A DNA stretch of 59,538 nt from Flavobacterium sp. (GCA_023251135.1 JAHEZJ010000015.1:62115-121652), one strand, 5' to 3'; positions 49,383 through 59,538 are shown, counted from the first letter of the stretch. The notes: generated by a model from the sequence alone, not told the origin. Translations and numbers: made by a program.

Positions 49383-51059
49383 ATGTGTGGAATTGTATGT
49401 GCCTTTGATCTAAAGCAAAAAGCCGAAACTTTAAGACCTCAAGTATTAGAGATGTCTAAAATTATCCGTCACCGTGGACCGGACTGGAGCGGAATTTATA
49501 GCAATGATAAAGCAATTTTATCACACGAGCGTTTGGCAATTGTAGATCCGGCTTCAGGAAAGCAACCTTTGTTTACGGAGGATAAAAAATTGGTTTTGGC
49601 TGCAAATGGTGAAATTTACAACCACAGAGAATTACGCAAACAGTTTCAGGGAAAATACAACTTCCAAACTGAAAGTGACTGTGAAGTGATCCTGGCACTT
49701 TACAAAGAAAAAGGGCCTCATTTTGTAGATGAAATGAACGGGATTTTCGGATTCGCAATCTATGATGTTGAGAAAGACGAGTATTTCATTGCCCGTGATC
49801 ATATGGGAATCATTCCATTGTATATTGGTTGGGACCAACATGGAACTTTTTATGTTGCTTCTGAATTAAAAGCTTTAGAAGGATATTGTACAAAAATCCA
49901 ATTGTTTCCTCCAGGACATTATATGACAAGCAAAGATGGCGAATTTGTACAGTGGTACAAAAGAGACTGGACGGAATATGAGGCGGTAAAAGATAACGAA
50001 ACCAGTATTCCTGAAATCAAGAAAGCACTTGAAGCGGCAGTTCACAGACAATTGATGAGTGATGTTCCTTATGGTGTTTTACTTTCAGGAGGTTTAGATT
50101 CGTCTATTACTTCGGCGGTAGCCAAAAAATTTGCACAAAAACGTATCGAGTCAGATGATACGACTGATGCCTGGTACCCGCAGTTGCACTCTTTCTCAGT
50201 AGGATTGGAAGGTTCTCCTGATTTAGCTGCAGCACAGGTGGTTGCCAAACATATCGGGACAATTCACCACGAAATTAAATTTACCATTCAGGAAGGATTA
50301 GATGCTGTTCGTGATGTTATTTACAACTTAGAAACCTATGATGTAACGACCGTTAGAGCGTCAACCCCAATGTGGTTAATGGCGAGAGTGATCAAATCAA
50401 TGGGAATCAAAATGGTATTGTCAGGTGAGGGAGCAGATGAGTTGTTTGGAGGTTATTTGTACTTTCATAAAGCACCAAATGCGAGAGAATTTCATGAAGA
50501 AAACGTTCGTAAATTAGGCAAACTGCACATGTACGATTGTCTTCGCGCCAATAAAAGTTTAGCGGCTTGGGGAATTGAAGGACGTGTTCCGTTTCTGGAC
50601 AAAGAATTTATGGATGTGGCAATGCGAATCAATCCTCAGGATAAAATGATCAACAAAGAGCATCCAATGGAAAAATGGGTAGTTCGTAAAGCCTTTGAAG
50701 ACATGTTGCCTGAAAGTGTTGCCTGGAGACAAAAAGAGCAGTTTTCAGATGGTGTTGGATACAGCTGGATTGATACTTTGAAAGAAGTGGTAGCCGTAGA
50801 AGTTTCGGACGAGCAATTGGCAAACGCAAAATATAAATTTCCATTACAGACACCAACTTCGAAAGAAGAGTATTACTATCGTTCGATTTTTGCAGAACAT
50901 TTTCCAAGTGATGCCGCTGCATTATGTGTGCCTCAGGAAGCCAGTGTGGCCTGTAGTACAAAAATTGCTTTAGAGTGGGATGAAGCTTTCAAAAACATGA
51001 ACGACCCATCAGGAAGAGCTGTGGCAAGCGTGCATGATGATGCTTACACGAAAGCATAA
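49383..51059 (+). CDS. asnB: Asparagine synthetase B, glutamine-dependent
   Basis: This 558-residue protein has a standard two-domain layout. The N-terminal Ntn glutaminase domain starts MCGI, so the Cys after Met removal is the nucleophile. R50 (SHERLAIVD), N75 and E77 (AANGEIYNH) and D99 (TESDCE) match Arg49, Asn74, Glu76 and Asp98 of E. coli AsnB. The synthetase domain shows PP-loop VLLSGGLDSSIT (about 237), VLSGEGADELFGGYLYF and RQKEQFSDGVGYSW. It makes asparagine from aspartate and ATP with nitrogen from glutamine. It ends at a hairpin terminator and is followed by a paralogue that has lost the glutaminase residues. Confidence 0.96.
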   Translation: MCGIVCAFDLKQKAETLRPQVLEMSKIIRHRGPDWSGIYSNDKAILSHERLAIVDPASGKQPLFTEDKKLVLAANGEIYNHRELRKQFQGKYNFQTESDCEVILALYKEKGPHFVDEMNGIFGFAIYDVEKDEYFIARDHMGIIPLYIGWDQHGTFYVASELKALEGYCTKIQLFPPGHYMTSKDGEFVQWYKRDWTEYEAVKDNETSIPEIKKALEAAVHRQLMSDVPYGVLLSGGLDSSITSAVAKKFAQKRIESDDTTDAWYPQLHSFSVGLEGSPDLAAAQVVAKHIGTIHHEIKFTIQEGLDAVRDVIYNLETYDVTTVRASTPMWLMARVIKSMGIKMVLSGEGADELFGGYLYFHKAPNAREFHEENVRKLGKLHMYDCLRANKSLAAWGIEGRVPFLDKEFMDVAMRINPQDKMINKEHPMEKWVVRKAFEDMLPESVAWRQKEQFSDGVGYSWIDTLKEVVAVEVSDEQLANAKYKFPLQTPTSKEEYYYRSIFAEHFPSDAAALCVPQEASVACSTKIALEWDEAFKNMNDPSGRAVASVHDDAYTKA

Positions 51060-51097
51060 ACAAGTATTTTTAGAATTAGTATATATATTTTCGAAAG

Positions 51098-51123
51098 ACG
51101 TTCTCAGTACTGAGGGCGTTTTT
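51098..51123 (+). terminator. Rho-independent terminator of asnB
   Basis: ACG (51098-51100), CTCAG (51103-51107), then CTGAG (51110-51114) and CGT (51117-51119) form an interrupted stem, followed by T at 51119-51123. It lies 39 bases after the asnB stop. Confidence 0.65.
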
Positions 51124-51172
51124 CTTGTCTTATAGTGTTAAATGATGTTATTTCAGTTAGTTAAATGTGTTT

Positions 51173-51206
51173 TTTGGAAATAGTGTGACTTTCTTTTTTA
51201 TATTTG
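51173..51206 (+). promoter_or_regulatory. Promoter of the second asparagine synthetase gene
   Basis: TTTG (51173-51176), 22-base spacer and TATATTTG (51199-51206). This gives a leader of about 160 bases before the start at 51371 and means the paralogue has its own promoter within the 311-base gap after asnB. Confidence 0.6.
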
Positions 51207-51370
51207 GCATTCGCTGAAATAAAAATGAAAAGAACTAAAAATGTAGCTTATTAAGTACATAAAGTCAGAAATAATATTTAGCTTAGCCGAACATTAGAAA
51301 AACATAAGATATTTGATTAACCGATTTAATATCGGTAAAAAATAGAGAATAATAAAAAATATAGAACAGT

Positions 51371-52987
51371 ATGTCTGGATTATTAGCTGTTATAGGAAAA
51401 GGAAAAGACCCGCAACTCGTAAAAGAGCTTTCCGCAAGAATGTCCCATCGTGGTCCCGATGAAAGCGATTTGCATATTATGGAAAATGGCAGTATTATTT
51501 GCCATGAAAGCTTGTCGATTATTGATTTAAAATCAGGAAAACAGCCTATTCAGGGAACTAATAAGGCCTGGATGGTGCATGACGGAGAAATCTACAACTA
51601 TCAGGAACTAAAAGATACCGTTTTAAAAGAGCATACCTTCAGAACAAAATCTGATTCAGAAGTTATCGTGCATTTGTACGAAGAATTTGGATACAAGTTT
51701 TGTAATATGCTGGACGGTGATTTTGCTTTTGTAATTATCGATGGCGATAGTTATATAGCGGCCAGAGATGCAGTAGGTGTAAAACCGTTGTATTACGGAT
51801 TAGACGAGAGAGGAAGAATTTATTTTTCATCAGAGATGAAGTCAATTTCAGATCAGTGTAAATCCTTTTCGACTTTTCCTCCCGGACATTATTATACCGG
51901 TAAAACGGGTTTTGTAAAATATTACAATCCGGAATATGAGGACCATTCAAATGCCATTCAAAAGTTAAATTTAGATTTAATTCGAGAGACTTTAATTGAA
52001 GCAACCCGCAAACGTTTAATGAGCGAAGTTCCTGTTGGAGTACTACTTTCAGGAGGATTAGATTCGTCATTAACATCGGCAATTGCTGCCCGTTTATTGA
52101 AAGAAAACGGTGAAAAACTGCATTCATTTTCTATTGGTTTGGATGCTGATGCACCAGATAACAAAGCGGCGAGATCTGCAGCAGCGTTTTTAGGTACAGA
52201 ACACCATGAAATACATTTTACGGTAGAAGAAGGAGTTGAAATTCTGGAAAAAGTAATCTATCATATTGAGACTTACGATATTATTTCGGTACGCTCCGGA
52301 GTGCCAATGTATTTGCTGTCAAAGGCGATTGCTGATAAAGGAATTAAAGTAATTCTTTCTGGTGAAGGTGCCGATGAAGTTTTTGGAGGTCATTTGTATT
52401 TTAGAAATGCACCATCAGCGCAAGAATTTCAGGACGAAACAATCGAAAGAGTACAAAAAATGTTTACCGCTGATTTGTTACGTGCCGATAAAATACCAAT
52501 GGCACATGGATTAGAAGCGAGAATACCATTTTTGGATAAAGAATTTTTAGAAGCTGCAATTCGAATTAAAACCGAAGAAAAACAGCCCAAAACATACGAT
52601 GGAATTGAAAAATACATTTTAAGAAAAGCATTTGATACACCGGAGAATCCGTATTTGCCTGAGGAAGTTTTATGGAGACAGAAAGAACAGTTTTCGGATG
52701 GAGTAGGATACAGCTGGGTAGATGAATTGATTGACTACTGCGCCGGACAGGTTTCGGACGAGCAGCTGGCGGGAGCAAGTGCCGAATTTCCGTATAATTC
52801 ACCAACAACCAAAGAAGCTTATTTATACAGATCGATTTTTCATAAGTATTATCCACAAGTCAGCGCCGCACATACCGTTAGAAAATGGATTCCAAGATGG
52901 CAGGAAAATCAGGACCCAAGTGGAAGAGCGAACGCAGCACACGTAAAAGCGGGTGTTGAAACTTCGAAAGCTGGAGTTACCGTTTAA
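51371..52987 (+). CDS. Asparagine synthetase B paralogue with degenerate glutaminase site
   Basis: This 538-residue protein is a clear AsnB homologue from end to end. The synthetase part keeps PP-loop LLSGGLDSSLTS, LSGEGADEVFGGHLYF, GLEARIPFLDKEF and RQKEQFSDGVGYSW. The glutaminase part is damaged at key sites: it starts MSGL, so the nucleophilic Cys is Ser (TCT where the neighbour has TGT). HESLSIID replaces HERLAIVD (the Arg49 equivalent is Ser), and HDGEIYN replaces ANGEIYN (the Asn74 equivalent is Asp). The Asp98 and Glu76 equivalents remain (TKSDSE, DGEIYN). A stop codon at 51362-51364 fixes the start. It probably uses free ammonia, or takes ammonia from the neighbour enzyme; this is inference. 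Confidence 0.9.
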   Translation: MSGLLAVIGKGKDPQLVKELSARMSHRGPDESDLHIMENGSIICHESLSIIDLKSGKQPIQGTNKAWMVHDGEIYNYQELKDTVLKEHTFRTKSDSEVIVHLYEEFGYKFCNMLDGDFAFVIIDGDSYIAARDAVGVKPLYYGLDERGRIYFSSEMKSISDQCKSFSTFPPGHYYTGKTGFVKYYNPEYEDHSNAIQKLNLDLIRETLIEATRKRLMSEVPVGVLLSGGLDSSLTSAIAARLLKENGEKLHSFSIGLDADAPDNKAARSAAAFLGTEHHEIHFTVEEGVEILEKVIYHIETYDIISVRSGVPMYLLSKAIADKGIKVILSGEGADEVFGGHLYFRNAPSAQEFQDETIERVQKMFTADLLRADKIPMAHGLEARIPFLDKEFLEAAIRIKTEEKQPKTYDGIEKYILRKAFDTPENPYLPEEVLWRQKEQFSDGVGYSWVDELIDYCAGQVSDEQLAGASAEFPYNSPTTKEAYLYRSIFHKYYPQVSAAHTVRKWIPRWQENQDPSGRANAAHVKAGVETSKAGVTV

Positions 52988-53017
52988 AAGGTGAAACCTG
53001 GGAATAAATTAATAAAA

Positions 53018-53058
53018 AAATCCGGAAAGATATTTAATAGATCTCTCCGGATTTTTTT
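53018..53058 (+). terminator. Rho-independent terminator of the second asparagine synthetase gene
   Basis: AAATCCGGA (53018-53026) pairs with TCCGGATTT (53046-53054), with inner pairing AGAT/ATCT and one internal mismatch, then T run to 53059. Confidence 0.85.
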
Positions 53059-53116
53059 TGTGATATAAATTTCTAAAAACCATGTTAATACGATGCAGCC
53101 TGTTTAGGAAAAATAC

Positions 53117-53124
53117 TATATTTG
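53117..53124 (+). promoter_or_regulatory. -7 box TATATTTG of the M16 protease gene
   Basis: TATATTTG fits the Bacteroidota consensus and lies 36 bases before the start codon at 53161. A -33 TTTG at normal spacing is not clear. Confidence 0.5.
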
Positions 53125-53160
53125 GCTACCATTAAAAACTAACCTTATTTAAAATTACCT

Positions 53161-55896
53161 ATGAGAAATTTATTGTTTAGTAGTGTTTTATGCTGCTCAT
53201 TTGCGTCATTAAGTGCTGTTTATGCACAAAAACCAGACGTGCCAAAGTATATTAAAAATGTTGAAGGAGTCAAAGAGTATTCCTTAAATAACGGATTGAA
53301 AGTTCTTTTAATTCCGGATGCCTCGCAAAGTAATATGGTCGTAAATATTGTTTACAATGTGGGCTCCAGAAATGAGGGGTACGGAGAGAAGGGGATGGCC
53401 CATTTATTAGAACACATGCTTTTTAAAAGCACGAAGAATTTAGGAGATATTAAAAAAATGCTTTCCGAAAAAGGAGGGGCTGCCAATGGAACCACTTGGT
53501 TAGACCGTACTAATTATTATGAAGTTTTCCCATCCAGTGATGAAAATCTGAAATGGAGTATTGAAATGGAAGCAGACCGAATGATCAATGCGACCATTTT
53601 ACAAACAGATTTAGATAAAGAGTTTTCTGTAGTTAGAAACGAGTTTGAAATAGGCGAAAACAACCCTGACGGTGTTTTGCAGGAAAGAGTGCTTTCTGCG
53701 GCTTATTTATGGCACAATTACGGAAAAAGTACCATCGGAAGTAAAGAAGATATTGAGCGCGTAAAAGCAAAAACATTACGAGTTTTCTACGAAAAGTACT
53801 ATCAGCCGGACAATTCAACTTTAATAATTGCCGGAAAATTTGACGAGAAAAAAGCTTTGCAATACGTGGGGCAGTATTTTGGTAGTATTCCAAAACCGAA
53901 AAGAGTTTTAGATAAAACCTATACCATAGAACCGGCGCAGGATGGTGAAAAATATGTGGAGTTGAAAAGAGCTGGTGATAGTAAGAATATTGGCGCTTTA
54001 TACCATACTGCGGCTTACGCAGACAAAGATTATGCTGCCATTGATGCTTTGGGCGAGATTTTAACAGCTGATCCATCAGGTTATTTGTATAAAGCTTTAG
54101 TTGAAACTCAAAAAATATCCAGTATTTATTATTGGCAGCCGACTACCAGAGATGCCAGTTTTGTATACTTTGGAGTAGCTGTTCCTAATGATAAAGATGT
54201 TGTAGCAACAAAAGAATTGGTGAGAGCCGAATTGGATAAAATAGGAACTATTAAATATACAGACGAAGATGTAAGCAGAGCTAAGGCTAAACTGATCAAG
54301 CAAATAGAAGGAATAAAAAACAACACCGTTTCTTTTGCTATTAATCTTACCGAAATTATTGGAGCGGGAGATTACAGATTGGGATTTTTATACAGGGATG
54401 CAATCGAAAATCTGACGAAAGAAGACATACAAAGAGTTGCAGAGAAATATTTTAAAAGTAACAACAGAACCGTTGGAGTATTCATTCCTTCAAAAGACGA
54501 ACAAAGAGTTAAGCCGGTAGAATATACAGACGAACAATTGTTAGCCTTTACTAAAGATTACAAAGGGAAAGCTCTTGAAAAAGAAGCGGCTCCGTTTGAA
54601 GCTTCTATCAAGAATTTAAAACAAAATTTTGTAGAAGGAAAGTTGAGCAATGGTGCAAAGTATGGTCTGATTAAAAAAGAAATCAAAGGAGGAAAAGTTC
54701 AGGCAAGCTTTAAATTTCCGGTAAGTAATGAAAAGGATTTAGCTGGAAAATCAGATGTTGGGGCTATTTTGGCTCAGTTGTTAAAAACGGGTACTACTAG
54801 CAGAACAAAAGAGCAAATAAGTGATCGTTTAGATCAATTGAAGTCAAGTTTGTATTTTGATTTTTCAGAACAAACCTTATCAGTAACGGTTCATACCTAC
54901 AAAGAAAATTTTAAAGAAGTAATGGATATTTTAGGAGATCTGCTGGTTAATGCTACTTTTCCTCAAAATGAGCTAACGAAAACGATTAGCGAATACAATA
55001 CGTACTTAGAATCGAGTTTAAATGATCCTCGTTCTGTTGCATTCATAGAGCTTTCAAGACAAACGTCAAAATATTCAAAAGAGAGTATTTTTTATACGTC
55101 AACCGTTCAGGAGCAAATGGACGCTTACAAAAAGATAAAACAAACAGAAATTGTTGATTTCTATAAAAATATTTTAGGAGGAAACAACGGAGTTGGAACT
55201 GTGGTTGGAGATTTAGACGCTAAATCAACCGCTCAGATTTTAGAGAGCACTTTCGGAAAATGGAATTCCAAGTCAAAGTATGAAAAGGCAGTACCTGTAT
55301 TTTTCGAAACTCAGAAAGCAGACAAAGACTATATCACACCAGATAAGGAAAATGCCGTTGCGGTAGGGAAAATTAGTTTTAAAATGAACCAGAAAGATGC
55401 TGAATACCCGGCATTTGTAATGGCAAATGAAATTTTAGGAAGCGGAGGCTTTTTAACTGCCAGAATTCCGATGCGATTGAGAGAAAAAGAAGGAATCAGT
55501 TATGGGGCAGGATCTTTTGTAAATGTACCCATTACAAATGATGTTGCTTATTGGGCCTACTACGCTTTCTTAAATCCAACGAAAAAAAATGCAGTTGAAG
55601 TTGCTGCCAAAGAGGAAATTGCTAAAGCATTAAAAGACGGTTTTACGGCCGAAGAATTAAAAACAAATTTGGTAAGCTGGCTTAATGAAAGAAAAACCAG
55701 ATTAGGCGATGACGGAACTTTAGCAACTTTGACAAATACCTATCTGCAATATGGAATTCCTTTGGAAGACTATGATACTCTTGAAACTAAAGTAAAAGCA
55801 TTAAAAGTAGAAGAGGTAAATGCTGTGGTGAGAAAGTACATAAGCTTAGAAAAAATGACTTCTATTTATGCAGGAGATTTTAATAAGAAACAATAA
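53161..55896 (+). CDS. Secreted M16-family zinc metallopeptidase (fused two-lobe form)
   Basis: This 911-residue protein has a signal peptide (LCCSFASLSAVYAQ). The N-terminal half carries the inverted zinc motif HLLEHMLF (HxxEH, about 81-88) with the third ligand in ENNPDGVLQERV or the E of EFEIGE about 75 residues later. The C-terminal half (about 490-911) is a second M16 lobe without a zinc motif but with the R/Y substrate-binding segment RLREKEGISYGAG. Together they form the closed clam-shell of pitrilysin/insulinase-type peptidases that degrade short peptides in the periplasm. The gene is single, with own promoter box and a hairpin terminator. Substrate unknown. Confidence 0.92.
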   Translation: MRNLLFSSVLCCSFASLSAVYAQKPDVPKYIKNVEGVKEYSLNNGLKVLLIPDASQSNMVVNIVYNVGSRNEGYGEKGMAHLLEHMLFKSTKNLGDIKKMLSEKGGAANGTTWLDRTNYYEVFPSSDENLKWSIEMEADRMINATILQTDLDKEFSVVRNEFEIGENNPDGVLQERVLSAAYLWHNYGKSTIGSKEDIERVKAKTLRVFYEKYYQPDNSTLIIAGKFDEKKALQYVGQYFGSIPKPKRVLDKTYTIEPAQDGEKYVELKRAGDSKNIGALYHTAAYADKDYAAIDALGEILTADPSGYLYKALVETQKISSIYYWQPTTRDASFVYFGVAVPNDKDVVATKELVRAELDKIGTIKYTDEDVSRAKAKLIKQIEGIKNNTVSFAINLTEIIGAGDYRLGFLYRDAIENLTKEDIQRVAEKYFKSNNRTVGVFIPSKDEQRVKPVEYTDEQLLAFTKDYKGKALEKEAAPFEASIKNLKQNFVEGKLSNGAKYGLIKKEIKGGKVQASFKFPVSNEKDLAGKSDVGAILAQLLKTGTTSRTKEQISDRLDQLKSSLYFDFSEQTLSVTVHTYKENFKEVMDILGDLLVNATFPQNELTKTISEYNTYLESSLNDPRSVAFIELSRQTSKYSKESIFYTSTVQEQMDAYKKIKQTEIVDFYKNILGGNNGVGTVVGDLDAKSTAQILESTFGKWNSKSKYEKAVPVFFETQKADKDYITPDKENAVAVGKISFKMNQKDAEYPAFVMANEILGSGGFLTARIPMRLREKEGISYGAGSFVNVPITNDVAYWAYYAFLNPTKKNAVEVAAKEEIAKALKDGFTAEELKTNLVSWLNERKTRLGDDGTLATLTNTYLQYGIPLEDYDTLETKVKALKVEEVNAVVRKYISLEKMTSIYAGDFNKKQ

Positions 55897-55907
55897 AGGT
55901 TAAGAAA

Positions 55908-56127
55908 TCCCAAATTCCAAATTCCAAATTCCAATTTTTAGGAGTTTAAAGTTTATAAAAACCGAAATGCATTTTATAATGTTATTTCGGTTTTTTTATA
56001 CTGTTTAAAAAATAATTTAGGTTTTATAAATGCAATCGAATTTTTTACCGCATCCTTAATTTTTGGAATTTGGAATTTGAAAAAAAATGGAATTTGGAAT
56101 TTGAATTTTGGAATTTAAGAAAATTGG
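55908..56127. repeat. Inverted AAATTCC/GGAATTT repeat arrays between the M16 and gyrB genes
   Basis: CAAATTCC units repeat three times at 55911-55934 and their reverse complement GGAATTTG/GGAATTTT recurs five or more times at 56063-56127. A terminator hairpin lies between them. The direct unit also occurs inside the FdtB-like gene at 28841-28875. The rest of the 382-base gap up to gyrB holds only the -7 box described below. Confidence 0.8.
55957..55997 (+). terminator. Rho-independent terminator of the M16 protease gene
   Basis: AAAACCGAAAT (55957-55967) pairs perfectly with ATTTCGGTTTT (55984-55994), then T run to 55997. Confidence 0.9.
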
Positions 56128-56232
56128 AATCTAAGTCTTCTTTTAGGCTTATTTTTGGGTTTTTAAGACAATTGTGTTAATAACTTACCCGCTTTAAATG
56201 GTAATTTAACGGATATATAATTTGCGTTTTTA

Positions 56233-56240
56233 TATATTTG
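56233..56240 (+). promoter_or_regulatory. -7 box TATATTTG of gyrB
   Basis: TATATTTG lies 38 bases before the gyrB start at 56279. Upstream bases are AT-rich with no definite -33 element. Confidence 0.55.
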
Positions 56241-56248
56241 CGTGTTAG

Positions 56249-58219
<1,971 letters not shown>

Positions 58220-58233
58220 TAAATTTTAATCAT

Positions 58234-58279
58234 CAATTCGTTTAATTGTTTAAATTTACTTAAACGATTAAACGAATTG
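58234..58279. repeat. 20-base-arm hairpin between gyrB and mdh
   Basis: CAATTCGTTTAATTGTTTAA (58234-58253) pairs with the arm at 58260-58279 with one G-T pair. It lacks a T run on the plus strand, so it may protect or separate the gyrB and mdh messages rather than end transcription. Confidence 0.75.
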
Positions 58280-58332
58280 TCGATTTATCAAATACACAAA
58301 CAAATTAATTAATAACCGATAAAGTATAAAAT

Positions 58333-59268
58333 ATGAAAGTTACCATTGTAGGAGCAGGAAATGTTGGAGCTACATGTGCAGATGTTATTTCTTATAGAGG
58401 AATTGCTAGCGAAGTAGTGTTGTTGGATATTAAAGAAGGTTTTGCCGAAGGGAAAGCGTTGGATATTATGCAATGCGCCACAAATACAGGTTTTAATACC
58501 AAAGTATCTGGGGTGACCAATGATTATTCTAAAACTGCCGGAAGTGATGTAGTAGTCATCACATCAGGAATTCCAAGAAAACCAGGAATGACTCGTGAAG
58601 AATTAATAGGTATAAATGCAGGAATTGTAAAAACAGTTGCCGAAAATGTATTGAAACATTCTCCGGACACTATAATAGTTGTGGTTTCTAATCCGATGGA
58701 TACAATGACGTATTTGGCATTGAAATCTACCGGAGTACCAAAAAACAGAATTATTGGTATGGGTGGAGCTTTAGATAGTTCACGTTTCAGAACCTATCTT
58801 TCTTTGGCTTTGGATAAACCGGCTAACGATATTTCGGCAATGGTTATTGGAGGTCATGGTGATACCACTATGATTCCGTTAACCCGTTTAGCGTCTTATA
58901 ATGGAATTCCGGTAAGCGAATTTCTTTCAGAAGAAGCCTTACAAAAAGTAGCTGCCGACACTATGGTTGGAGGAGCAACTCTTACAGGTCTTTTGGGAAC
59001 ATCGGCCTGGTATGCACCAGGAGCTTCTGTGGCTTATTTGGTAGACAGTATTTTAAATGATCAGAAAAAAATGATCGCCTGTTCTGTTTTTGTTGAAGGA
59101 GAGTATGGACAAGAGGATATCTGCATAGGAGTGCCATGTATAATTGGTAAAAACGGAGTAGAAGAAATTTTAGACATTCAGTTAAACGATCAGGAAAAAG
59201 AGCTGTTTGCAAAAAGTGCAGCTGCGGTCAGAAGCATGAATGATGCTCTAAAATCGATTTTAGTATAA
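58333..59268 (+). CDS. mdh: Malate dehydrogenase (LDH-like clade)
   Basis: This 311-residue NAD-dependent enzyme starts MKVTIVGAGNVGATCADVI, the dinucleotide-binding Rossmann motif. SGIPRKPGMTREELIGINAG carries the arginine that selects malate over lactate, NPMDTMTYLALKSTG follows, and the catalytic histidine lies in GGHGDTTMIPL. It converts malate and oxaloacetate in the TCA cycle. It follows gyrB by 113 bases and ends at a terminator before the next promoter, so is probably transcribed on its own. Confidence 0.95.
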   Translation: MKVTIVGAGNVGATCADVISYRGIASEVVLLDIKEGFAEGKALDIMQCATNTGFNTKVSGVTNDYSKTAGSDVVVITSGIPRKPGMTREELIGINAGIVKTVAENVLKHSPDTIIVVVSNPMDTMTYLALKSTGVPKNRIIGMGGALDSSRFRTYLSLALDKPANDISAMVIGGHGDTTMIPLTRLASYNGIPVSEFLSEEALQKVAADTMVGGATLTGLLGTSAWYAPGASVAYLVDSILNDQKKMIACSVFVEGEYGQEDICIGVPCIIGKNGVEEILDIQLNDQEKELFAKSAAAVRSMNDALKSILV

Positions 59269-59290
59269 CGAATTTCGTAAAAAAAGGAAA

Positions 59291-59317
59291 AGGCTGCACT
59301 TTTGCAGTCTTTTTTTT
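59291..59317 (+). terminator. Rho-independent terminator of mdh
   Basis: AGGCTGCA (59291-59298) pairs with TGCAGTCT (59303-59310, one G-T pair), then T run to 59317. Confidence 0.85.
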
Positions 59318-59337
59318 GAGATTAATTAATAAATAAA

Positions 59338-59368
59338 TTGGTTAATCTTTTCGTTAATTATATATTTG
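59338..59368 (+). promoter_or_regulatory. Promoter of the gene starting at 59496: TTG, 20-base spacer, TATATTTG
   Basis: TTG (59338-59340) and TATATTTG (59361-59368) are separated by 20 bases, an almost ideal Bacteroidota promoter. It predicts a leader of about 120 bases before the start codon. Confidence 0.65.
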
Positions 59369-59495
59369 CTCGGTTTAAAAAAAATGTTGTAATTCGTGAT
59401 CTCGATTTTTTAGTTTTAAAAACTCACGTCAGGGCTTATTTTATGGGACTTTAAAACAAAAACAAACAATAAAACATAATTAATTTTTAGTAATA

Positions 59496-59538
59496 ATGCA
59501 GAATAAAGGACTTATTAAATTTTTCGCAATTCTATTTG
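59496..59538 (+). CDS. secDF: Start of SecDF protein-export membrane protein (cut by window end)
   Basis: The last 43 bases encode MQNKGLIKFFAILF, which I recognise as the opening of the fused SecD/SecF translocase subunit of flavobacteria, whose first membrane helix follows directly. It would aid Sec-dependent secretion using the proton gradient. The rest lies beyond the window, so the assignment rests on 14 residues and on its placement after mdh. Confidence 0.6.
   Translation, partial: MQNKGLIKFFAILF

Overview
The window is a stretch of chromosome from a Bacteroidota bacterium, almost certainly a Flavobacterium or close relative. The evidence is AT-rich DNA, Flavobacteriaceae-type housekeeping proteins (GuaB, PurA, a single RelA/SpoT, GyrB, MDH, SecDF), many SPII lipoproteins and TonB-receptor-like proteins, and repeated promoter signals of the Bacteroidota type (-7 box TAnnTTTG, usually TATATTTG). 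I see no tRNA, rRNA, CRISPR array, insertion sequence or prophage.

Layout. 1-4036: the 3' end of an HMG-CoA lyase gene, a lipoprotein/outer-membrane protein pair, guaB and a bidirectional terminator. 4042-19633 is almost all minus strand: a Tet(X)-like flavin monooxygenase with a candidate operator, an L,D-transpeptidase lipoprotein, hydrolases, a Nudix enzyme, purA, a Fur-family regulator, RelA/SpoT, a beta-lactamase-fold hydrolase, a TrmH-type rRNA methyltransferase and an alkaline-phosphatase-fold enzyme. 18302-25426: the DUF58/MoxR/DUF4350/DUF4129/SpoIIM/RDD membrane cluster, with one gene probably split by a frameshift in a run of five A/T. 25611-27169: a secreted LpoB/CsgG-like protein and a TRIC/UPF0126 channel. 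27342-39763: a surface-polysaccharide region with FdtB-, Wzx- and FdtA-like genes, an acyltransferase and five glycosyltransferase genes or remnants. It is interrupted by two related surface-fibre proteins and a decayed RHS/polymorphic-toxin tail, and ends with ftsE. 40182-47639: a large TPR protein, a PhzF-like isomerase, a TonB-receptor-like beta-barrel, a GNAT enzyme, a double SH3 protein and a GreA/B-like protein. 47653-49025: an SRPBCC-EVE-MarR operon with a perfect palindrome at its promoter. 49383-52987: two asparagine synthetase B genes in tandem. 53161-59538: an M16 protease, gyrB, mdh and the first codons of secDF.

Most notable observations. (1) The second asparagine synthetase has lost the glutaminase nucleophile Cys (TGT to TCT, giving Ser) together with the residues matching Arg49 and Asn74 of E. 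coli AsnB, while the synthetase domain looks intact. (2) A chromosomal Tet(X)-like monooxygenase lies under a promoter that overlaps a TetR-type palindrome. (3) Several families of short intergenic repeats recur. One (ACCTTTG units) sits just upstream of start codons and in places contains TAnnTTTG boxes; another forms terminator-like hairpins at gene ends; a third (AAATTCC units) also occurs in frame inside the FdtB-like aminotransferase, next to the active-site loop. (4) The polysaccharide locus carries several gene remnants that record recent rearrangement.

All homology statements come from recognising motifs by eye; no database search was run.
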